DNA from: Deltaproteobacteria bacterium UBA6601
GTDB lineage: Bacteria; Myxococcota_A; UBA796; UBA9615
Direction of reading: 5' to 3'
Assembly (NCBI GenBank): GCA_002433485.1
Contig: DJIF01000139.1
Span: 1-6,775 of the forward strand
Length of the DNA stretch: 6,775 nucleotides
Part shown: positions 1 to 4,793 of the stretch, in pieces
Numbering within the stretch: the stretch's first letter is position 1
Layout of the letters: each line of letters begins with the position of its first letter
Notes under the pieces: model-generated
What the model was told of the DNA's origin: nothing
What the model saw: the letters and a program-made list of their open reading frames with translations, nothing else
The model's database searches: none
Program-made: the position numbers and the translations under genes

Positions 1-759
1 GGTGACGACGATGACTCTGCCGGCTCTGATGAAGATGCTGACGGTGATGGGGTGTCTGTCGACGAGGACTGTGACGATAACGATCCCGGAATGGGGATCT
101 GCCCAAAGCCTTCCTGCGCCTACCTGAGCTTTGATGGGGTCGACGACTTCGTGGAGGTTGCCGACCACTCCAGTCTCGCCCTTGCCGGGCAGGACTACAC
201 CATGGAGTTCTGGGTTCTCCTGGATGGGGCGCATGGCAGCGTGGTGGTTTCAAAGCGCAGCAACGGCTTCTTCACCGGCTATCTCCTGGGCACAGGTCCT
301 GATGCGGTGGCAGGCTGCTGTGATGGCAGCAGTGTCAGTCGCTTTGGCGCGGCTCCAGGTGCGCATGATTTTTGGAATCCGGTCGACATTACCTGGGGCT
401 GGCACCACATCGCTTTGACCCACGACGCAGCGGCTCAAGTGAGTCGGTTCTGGGTGGGCGGACAGGTTGTGGCTGAGACTTCTTCCTACAGCTCGCTGGT
501 GGCTAACGACAGCAGCCTTTGGCTCGCCAGGGAGCGGATCAATACTGCTCAATATGCACAGTTCTCGCTCGCCGGTGTTCGCCTGTCCTCTGAGGTCCTC
601 TATAGCGATACCTTTATCCCCGAGTACCCCTTGCTGGCACGCCCCGAAACTGTAGCTTCGTGGCCTATGGATGAGGGCTGGGGCGGCTTGTTGTACGACG
701 GGTCTGCCAATGACAACCATGGCGTACTTACTGGGGGCACCTGGGCTGCCTGTCCCTGA
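1..759 (+). CDS. Secreted LamG/jellyroll-domain protein, 3' part (N-terminus outside window)
   Basis: The reading frame is open to the left edge, so 252 residues of a longer protein are visible. The real start and any signal peptide lie upstream; the GTG at 52 is only an internal Val codon. Visible order: an Asp-rich linker (GDDDDSAG, residues 1-8); a DADGDG...DEDCDDNDP stretch (about 12-29) that resembles the calcium-binding Asp loops of thrombospondin type 3 and MopE-like repeats; a Cys pair (C34, C39); then a LamG-like concanavalin A jellyroll from about residue 41 (YLSFDGVDDFVEV) to the C-terminus. Typical jellyroll features are FDGVDDFVEV, the TMEFWV strand, the WHHIALTHD strand and a final WPMDEG segment. 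In the family, such domains bind carbohydrate or protein ligands outside the cell. The role here, probably surface or extracellular binding, is inferred. It lies 93 bases upstream of the hydrolase lipoprotein gene, which has a near-identical linker. Nothing in the visible part is catalytic. Confidence 0.85.
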   Translation, partial: GDDDDSAGSDEDADGDGVSVDEDCDDNDPGMGICPKPSCAYLSFDGVDDFVEVADHSSLALAGQDYTMEFWVLLDGAHGSVVVSKRSNGFFTGYLLGTGPDAVAGCCDGSSVSRFGAAPGAHDFWNPVDITWGWHHIALTHDAAAQVSRFWVGGQVVAETSSYSSLVANDSSLWLARERINTAQYAQFSLAGVRLSSEVLYSDTFIPEYPLLARPETVASWPMDEGWGGLLYDGSANDNHGVLTGGTWAACP

Positions 760-840
760 GTACCGCTCGCGTGGCTCAGCTGGCCGCTGCTGCGCTCGCT
801 CAGTGGGTTATCTTAGAGCAGTACTTGTTGGGAGCAGTTA

Positions 841-846
841 AGGGAG
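841..846 (+). promoter_or_regulatory. Ribosome binding site that favours ATG 853
   Basis: AGGGAG ends six bases before ATG 853, which is good Shine-Dalgarno spacing. A TTG codon lies directly before it in frame (850-852), but the spacing there would be only three bases. The ATG is therefore the better start for the hydrolase lipoprotein. The rest of the 760-852 gap holds no gene, and I see no convincing promoter hexamers in it. Confidence 0.6.
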
Positions 847-852
847 CCCTTG

Positions 853-2094
853 ATGCGTCTTGCCCGGTTGTTGTCCTTGTTGCTGGTTGGAGGCTCTGCG
901 CTGGTCAGCTGTGGCGGCGGAGTCGAGGGCGATGGCTTCGGTGAGTGCATGGACCGCGTCGACAACGATCAAAATGGTGCGGTGGACTGTGATGATGTGG
1001 GCTGCATGAACGGACCGGCTTGCACGGGTGAGGGGGAAGTTGCCGGTGATGATGATGACTCTGCGGGGGACGACGATGATGCTACTGGGGACGACGATGA
1101 CGCCGGGGGCGCTGATCCCCTGGCTTGTTTGGAGGTGTTCGATTTTTCCGGCCCGCTGCAGGTGGAGGTGAGCGAGAGCTTTGACCTTGACGGTCCGCAC
1201 GGCTGTGTGAACCCCTGGTGCGGCGAAGAGTACCTCGACTTTCCCGAGCTGGCAGCAGAGTGGCGGCGGCCCATCAGCTCCGATGAACTCAGCGCCAGAA
1301 TTCTCGCTATTGAAGAGCAAGCTCAGATTGAGTCGGTGCAGGATGCGGACCGCCTCTCTGCTGAGTTGGTCGAGGCGCTGCGCATCTGCTTTCTTCTGGA
1401 AGGTCTGGAAGAACGCAGTCTGGACGCTCGTATTGTTGAGGATCACGATGAGACCGAAACAACTCGGATTGAGTGGATTCTGCTCACTGATCCCATGATC
1501 GGTACCATTCGGATCATGCTGCTCTTTCCCCGCGACCCGGGGCCCGAGCCACTGCCAGTGATTCTTGCGGTTCATGGTCGGGGAACTGAAGCAGGGGACT
1601 TTGTCTATGCCTGGGATGGTCCGGACTACACGGACCGGGGCTATGTGTTGGCCGCCGTTGATATGCGCGCCAATGGTGGCGATGAGCTTGAGCGGGAAGT
1701 GGGCTGGGAGCTTCTCCTCAACGGCTTTACCCTGCAGGGCCTGCACATGTACGAGGTGCTCGTGGCGCATAAGTACCTGCGCTCAAGGCTGGATCTGGAC
1801 TGGAGCCGAGTTGGTCTGTTGGGTCAGTCCGCCGGTTCAATGAAGTCCAATGCTTTGATTCGCATGACCAGTGCTTTTGCTGCTTATGTCTCGGACAACT
1901 TTTCGGAGTACACCAGCGACTTTGACCCTGCCCAGCCAGGCATTGAGGAAGACACGATCCCTGATCTTTATCCTTACACCGACCTGATCAATGACTTCGC
2001 CACCTCGGTCACACCGGTGTTGAAGGTTGGTTACGGATATCCGGACGGGACCCAGCCCCTGATCGACTTTTTCGACCAGCACCTGCAGCCTTGA
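853..2094 (+). CDS. Lipoprotein with Cys/Asp module, Asp-rich repeat and alpha/beta-hydrolase (esterase-like) domain
   Basis: The protein has 413 residues. Residues 1-20 are a lipoprotein signal peptide with lipobox LVSC; Cys20 would be lipidated. A 27-residue Cys/Asp module follows (31-57; Cys 32, 46, 51, 57; Asp 34, 37, 39, 45, 47, 48), then three Asp-rich 7-residue repeats (65-85), then a region of about 130 residues I do not recognise. From about residue 210 it looks like an alpha/beta hydrolase: a strand with oxyanion-type HG (H241-G242), and the nucleophile elbow GQSAG with Ser326. The nearest match by eye is the acetyl-xylan-esterase/Abhydrolase_7-like group, so a carboxyl-ester hydrolase on the cell surface is likely. 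Only 87 residues follow the Ser, and the expected Asp-then-His C-terminal layout is not clear: D398 could be the acid, but the sole His near the end is H410 in the last helix. It may be inactive or atypical. Substrate unknown. ATG 853 is chosen for its RBS. Confidence 0.85.
   Translation: MRLARLLSLLLVGGSALVSCGGGVEGDGFGECMDRVDNDQNGAVDCDDVGCMNGPACTGEGEVAGDDDDSAGDDDDATGDDDDAGGADPLACLEVFDFSGPLQVEVSESFDLDGPHGCVNPWCGEEYLDFPELAAEWRRPISSDELSARILAIEEQAQIESVQDADRLSAELVEALRICFLLEGLEERSLDARIVEDHDETETTRIEWILLTDPMIGTIRIMLLFPRDPGPEPLPVILAVHGRGTEAGDFVYAWDGPDYTDRGYVLAAVDMRANGGDELEREVGWELLLNGFTLQGLHMYEVLVAHKYLRSRLDLDWSRVGLLGQSAGSMKSNALIRMTSAFAAYVSDNFSEYTSDFDPAQPGIEEDTIPDLYPYTDLINDFATSVTPVLKVGYGYPDGTQPLIDFFDQHLQP
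1045..1107 (+). repeat. In-frame tandem repeat, 3 x 21 bp (GDDDD-xx linker)
   Basis: Three direct 21-base units at 1045-1065, 1066-1086 and 1087-1107 encode GDDDDSA, GDDDDAT and GDDDDAG. The Asp codons vary between GAT and GAC from unit to unit, so the repeat is not a very recent exact duplication. It forms a flexible, highly acidic linker between the Cys/Asp module and the hydrolase region. Bases 1-24 of the window encode the same kind of unit (GDDDDSAG) in the neighbouring gene. Such linkers are common in secreted proteins of uncultured Myxococcota-like bacteria. The function as a spacer or divalent-cation binder is inferred. Confidence 0.85.
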
Positions 2095-2122
2095 CCGGGC
2101 TGCCAAGAAACCAGGCTCCATT

Positions 2123-2148
2123 GCAAAGACAGCGCTCGCGCTTTTTGC
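2123..2148 (+). terminator. Hairpin between hydrolase and glycosyltransferase genes, possible weak terminator
   Basis: AGCG (2131-2134) pairs with CGCT (2139-2142) around a CTCG tetraloop, and GCAAA (2123-2127) pairs with TTTGC (2144-2148), leaving a 3x1 internal loop. The inner stem is followed at once by a run of five T (2142-2146), as in an intrinsic terminator, but the GC stem is only four to five pairs, so termination would be weak. It ends 12 bases before the glycosyltransferase start codon, where it might instead affect translation. The 66-base gap shows no other feature. Confidence 0.35.
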
Positions 2149-2160
2149 CAAGCTGCGCCG

Positions 2161-3549
2161 ATGCAGATCAGCCTGTGCATGATTGCCCGAGACGAGGAGC
2201 AGCTGCTGCCTGCCTGCCTGGCCTCTGTTGAGGGAGCTGTAGACGAGGTTGTTGTGGTGGACACGGGCAGTGTTGACCGGACTGTAGCCTGCGCCGAGGC
2301 CGCTGGAGCGCGGGTACTCCATCATCGCTGGCAGGATGACTTTGCCGCCGCTCGCAACGTGGCTCTGGACGCAGCCAGCGGCGAATGGATTTTGCTGCTG
2401 GACGCTGATGAACGGCTGGCGCCGGGGTCAGGGGCGGCGCTAAGAACCGCGGTGGAGAGGGGCGATTTTGACTGTGGCATGTTGCCTCTGCATGACGCGG
2501 TCGCTCTGGACTCAGCGGCGCAACGGGTGCTCTCTGGAGAGGCTCGCCAGGGGTTGCCGCAGCTGTTGCCCCGGCTGTTCCGTCGGGATCCGGATTTGCG
2601 CTGGCAGGGCATCGTTCATGAGGCTCCTGCCGACTGGATGAGGGCTTCCGGCAGAGTTTTTCAAGAGCTGCCTGTCGATATCATTCATCTCGGTAACGTG
2701 GCGAGCTTTCGCGAGCAGCGGGGCAAAGCTACGCGCAACTTTCGGCTGCTCGAGCAGCGTTGCCGAATGGAGCCTGCCAACGCCCTGGTGCGCGGATACC
2801 TGGCCCGAGAGTTGGTGCGTGCCGGTGATCTGGAGCGGGCGCGCGGTGAAGTGGAGCAGGCCTGGCGTGGGCTGCTCGCTGAGCATCGTAAAGCAGGGAA
2901 TGGCCCTCGTAGCGCAGGGGTCCAGATCGCTTCACTTCGCGCCTATCTCGCGATGATTAGAGGTGAGTCGGAGCGGGTGCTCGACACCGCTGCGCGGTGC
3001 CTGGAGATGGGCGTTGAGCATCCCAATCTTGTGGGGATGCGAGCGATGGTACAGCGCCGCCGGGCCCAGGAACTGGCTGGACCCCAGCGAGAATTGCAAC
3101 TTGCCGCTGCCATTGATGGCTTGAGATGGTGCCTGTCAATGGCCGATCGGATCTTTGCTGAGGAGGTTATGGCCGGCCTGACCGGGGCCGTCGGCGCTAC
3201 TGAGTTGGGTGTGGCGCAGTTGCTTTGCGGTCGCCCCGATGAGGCTTTGCGGGCCTTTGAGCAGGCGCTGGTGGAGGACTCCGGTCACCATGGTGCCCGG
3301 CTGGGTGTGGTGGAGGCTTTGCTTGACTGTGGCCGTGCTGATGAAGCGCTCTCCCGGCTGCAACCCTTGCTTGCTGAGGGTGGGCCCGATGAGTGGGCGC
3401 TGGCGGCCTGCATCTGCCTGGCGGTGGGAGCCCCTGCAGATGCCGCAGAGTTCCTGACTACGGCCTTGAAGCTCGGCACTCCAGGTAGTGAGGCCTCCTA
3501 CCGTGTTGAGCGTTTCGCGAGACTTGCAGCCGCCTTTGAACCGGCGTGA
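2161..3549 (+). CDS. Family 2 glycosyltransferase with C-terminal TPR region
   Basis: The protein has 462 residues, no signal peptide and no membrane segment, so it is probably cytoplasmic. Residues 1 to about 110 are a GT-A fold of the GT2 type: first strand ISLCMIARDEE (3-13), DTGSVDRT (34-41) at the nucleotide-binding loop, DDFAAARN (59-66), and the DAD metal-binding motif at 81-83 inside LLLDADERL. A second conserved block, RLFRRDP...WQGIVHEAP (138-156) with H153-E154, matches the SunS-like and TPR-linked GT2 group. From about 200 the protein is helical, with TPR-like units most obvious at 348-375 and 378-405 (GRPDEALRAFEQAL, GRADEALSRLQPLL). It should transfer a sugar from a nucleotide sugar; the acceptor, perhaps a protein or peptide held by the TPR part, is unknown. 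The start at 2161 puts the first strand where expected, although there is no clear Shine-Dalgarno sequence. No link to the flanking genes beyond the shared strand is evident. Confidence 0.9.
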   Translation: MQISLCMIARDEEQLLPACLASVEGAVDEVVVVDTGSVDRTVACAEAAGARVLHHRWQDDFAAARNVALDAASGEWILLLDADERLAPGSGAALRTAVERGDFDCGMLPLHDAVALDSAAQRVLSGEARQGLPQLLPRLFRRDPDLRWQGIVHEAPADWMRASGRVFQELPVDIIHLGNVASFREQRGKATRNFRLLEQRCRMEPANALVRGYLARELVRAGDLERARGEVEQAWRGLLAEHRKAGNGPRSAGVQIASLRAYLAMIRGESERVLDTAARCLEMGVEHPNLVGMRAMVQRRRAQELAGPQRELQLAAAIDGLRWCLSMADRIFAEEVMAGLTGAVGATELGVAQLLCGRPDEALRAFEQALVEDSGHHGARLGVVEALLDCGRADEALSRLQPLLAEGGPDEWALAACICLAVGAPADAAEFLTTALKLGTPGSEASYRVERFARLAAAFEPA

Positions 3550-3570
3550 ACAGCGTCCAGCTGGCGATTG

Positions 3571-3608
3571 GCTGCTGTATTCTGCGGCCGCTGCTCTTGA
3601 CAGCAGCG
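3571..3608 (+). other. Competing stem-loops upstream of the fmdB-like gene
   Basis: CGCTGCT (3589-3595) and AGCAGCG (3602-3608) form a perfect 7-bp hairpin with a 6-base loop, CTTGAC. The same right arm is also part of ACAGCAGC (3600-3607), which is a perfect 8-base complement of GCTGCTGT (3571-3578) around a 21-base loop. The two foldings exclude each other. No T run follows, so this is not a classical terminator. It lies 22 bases before the fmdB-like start codon. Function is unknown; a transcript processing or pausing site after the glycosyltransferase gene, or no function, are both possible. Confidence 0.3.
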
Positions 3609-3630
3609 CTCCAGCGGTCAAATTGGAGCC

Positions 3631-3876
3631 ATGCCCATTTACGAATATCAGTGTAATAGCTGTGGAGAACGCCTAGAGGCGCTGCAGAAGATGTCCGACC
3701 CACCGCTGGTCGAGTGTCCCAGCGGTGACGGCGGAGAACTACGCCGGCTCATGAGCGCCCACAACGTTGGAGCTGTCGCTGGGGCGCCGGCTTATGGAGG
3801 CGGCTGCGCGACTCCTGATGTCTGCGGCCCGGTGTCCGCAGCCCAGTGTGGTGCCGGTTCCTGCTCCATTAATTGA
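3631..3876 (+). CDS. FmdB-family small zinc-ribbon protein, one Cys ligand missing
   Basis: The protein has 81 residues. The N-terminus MPIYEYQCNSCGERLE, followed by LQKMSDPPL and ELRRLMSA, is the signature of the FmdB/CxxC_CxxC_SSSS putative regulatory family. Members are normally zinc ribbons with two CxxC knuckles. The first knuckle is present (C8, C11). The second reads C29-P-S-G32, so the fourth expected Cys is replaced by Gly (codon GGT at 3724-3726). The C-terminal half, which is usually low in complexity in this family, is Gly/Ala-rich and has four more Cys (59, 65, 73, 78) that might supply a substitute ligand. The protein is cytoplasmic; the biochemical role of the family is poorly known, and it was named after a regulator proposed for amide use in Methylophilus. 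GGAG at 3625-3628 is only two bases from the ATG, which is close for a Shine-Dalgarno, but the conserved MPIYEY start fixes the start codon. Confidence 0.9.
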   Translation: MPIYEYQCNSCGERLEALQKMSDPPLVECPSGDGGELRRLMSAHNVGAVAGAPAYGGGCATPDVCGPVSAAQCGAGSCSIN

Positions 3877-3883
3877 TTAGGTC

Positions 3884-3901
3884 GGCCGGCCCTGGCTGGC
3901 C
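3884..3901. terminator. GC-rich hairpin between convergent genes, possible bidirectional terminator
   Basis: GGCCGGC (3884-3890) pairs with GCTGGCC (3895-3901) over a CCTG loop: seven pairs with one G-T pair. It lies in the 41-base gap between the stop codon of the fmdB-like gene and that of the convergent SDR gene, the usual place for a shared terminator. Neither side has a real T run (TTGTCG follows on the plus strand, GACCTAATC on the minus strand), so the call rests on position and stem only. Confidence 0.4.
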
Positions 3902-3917
3902 TTGTCGACAGCTCTGA

Positions 3918-4670
3918 TTACATCTTGCGGATGTCGATGAACGCCCCGCTGGGTTGGTCGCGTACTGTGTCAAAGGCAGCGATCAGCCGTGGTGCAAGTT
4001 CGTCGGGACCGGGCATGTTGATGGTCCCCCTGGCGCCCTGAATTCGTGCCACGCTCGGAAAGCGGATCGCGTGCTCGCGGTCCAGCCCGCAAAGGTAGTC
4101 CTGCATGGCCGTATCCACCAAGCCCGGGGCCAGGGAACAGAAGTGGGTCGCCGGGAGCTCCGCCGCATAGAGCCGCAGCAGCATCAGAAAGGCTGCTTTG
4201 GAGAGGGAATAGCTGTTCCAACCACGGTTGCCGCTGACCGCTGCTCCTGACGAGATGCCAATCACCTGTTTGAACTCCACCCCAAGGCTCACCAGGCTGT
4301 CCACGATCGCTTTGTTGGCCCAGGTGTTGAGGTCCATCACGGCGCGTAGCTGATGCATGGGGGTATCGCGAAGGTCTCGGATCGGGCCAAGTACGCCAGC
4401 GTTCAGGATCACTCGATCGAGAGTAGGGACGCCACAGAGCAGTTTGTCCAGGGCAGCTGGAATCGCCTCCAGTTGACTGAGGTCCTGGGCAATAAAGTTC
4501 GGTCGCTCCGGCACATCCGCAGGTTCGAGGTCGCTCCTGCCGATAGCATAGACCCGGGCACCCCGGCGCAGGTATTCCAGGCACAGGGCTTTGCCAATAC
4601 CGCTGCTGATGCCGGTGATCAGGATGGTCTCGGTCACGGCTTGGGAACATAGCAGGGGTAGACTGGCCAT
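3918..4670 (-). CDS. Short-chain dehydrogenase/reductase (SDR)
   Basis: Read from ATG 4670, the protein has 250 residues, a normal length for a classical SDR. Motifs: cofactor-binding TGISSGIG (19-26); GRSD after the second strand (Arg45), which hints at NADP(H); AQDLS (Asp62); NAG (89-91); active-site Asn114; catalytic Ser140 in ISSGAA; Tyr153 and Lys157 in YSLSK; and PGLVDT after the sixth strand. The full Asn-Ser-Tyr-Lys set is intact, so an active NAD(P)-dependent oxidoreductase is expected in the cytoplasm. The SSGAA...GW...YSLSKAA pattern is closest by eye to sepiapterin-reductase/benzil-reductase-like SDRs; the substrate cannot be read from the sequence. Start choice is uncertain: GTG 4637 would give 239 residues beginning TETILITG, as many SDRs do, and neither start has a good Shine-Dalgarno sequence. 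The frame stays open upstream to 4808, but that would overlap the divergent gene and adds residues unlike an SDR. It is divergent from the dihaem lipoprotein gene. Confidence 0.9.
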   Translation of the reverse strand: MASLPLLCSQAVTETILITGISSGIGKALCLEYLRRGARVYAIGRSDLEPADVPERPNFIAQDLSQLEAIPAALDKLLCGVPTLDRVILNAGVLGPIRDLRDTPMHQLRAVMDLNTWANKAIVDSLVSLGVEFKQVIGISSGAAVSGNRGWNSYSLSKAAFLMLLRLYAAELPATHFCSLAPGLVDTAMQDYLCGLDREHAIRFPSVARIQGARGTINMPGPDELAPRLIAAFDTVRDQPSGAFIDIRKM

Positions 4671-4778
4671 GGCTTGAACTCGGCCCAGGCCGATGGTTCT
4701 TAAGCGCTGGTTCTGGGCACTGCGCACCTGCGGGGGCTTGCTGACTCGGTGATAGCACTCGCTGTACTGGTCTTCCTT

Positions 4779-4793
4779 AGATAATCTGTTGTC
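4779..4793 (+). promoter_or_regulatory. Possible -10 element just before the dihaem lipoprotein start
   Basis: GATAAT (4780-4785) matches the sigma-70 -10 consensus at five of six positions and sits inside the small palindrome AGATAATCT (4779-4787). Transcription would begin about two bases before ATG 4794, giving a leaderless or nearly leaderless message, which agrees with the lack of a Shine-Dalgarno sequence. I find no good -35 hexamer 16-18 bases upstream, so this is tentative. The 4671-4793 gap is the divergent intergenic region; no SDR promoter stands out on the other strand. Confidence 0.25.

Noticed and set aside
755..803. Small inverted repeats after the LamG gene (for example CAGC 777-780 with GCTG 786-789) as a terminator
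   Set aside because: Stems of four to six pairs, no T run, and such words are frequent in GC-rich sequence.
838..1770. Long minus-strand open frame (310 codons) opposite the hydrolase lipoprotein
   Set aside because: It is the mirror of a well-supported gene with lipobox and hydrolase motifs; the product has no recognisable domain and is typical of antisense frames in GC-rich DNA.
3597..3602. Perfect TTGACA hexamer as a -35 box for the fmdB-like gene
   Set aside because: The best -10 at 16-bp spacing is CAAATT (three of six matches), and the transcript would start at or inside the start codon region.
3970..4758. Second minus-strand frame (262 codons) overlapping the SDR gene
   Set aside because: The other frame holds every SDR motif in order. 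This one is Pro/Arg/Gln-rich without a domain, a frame-shadow.
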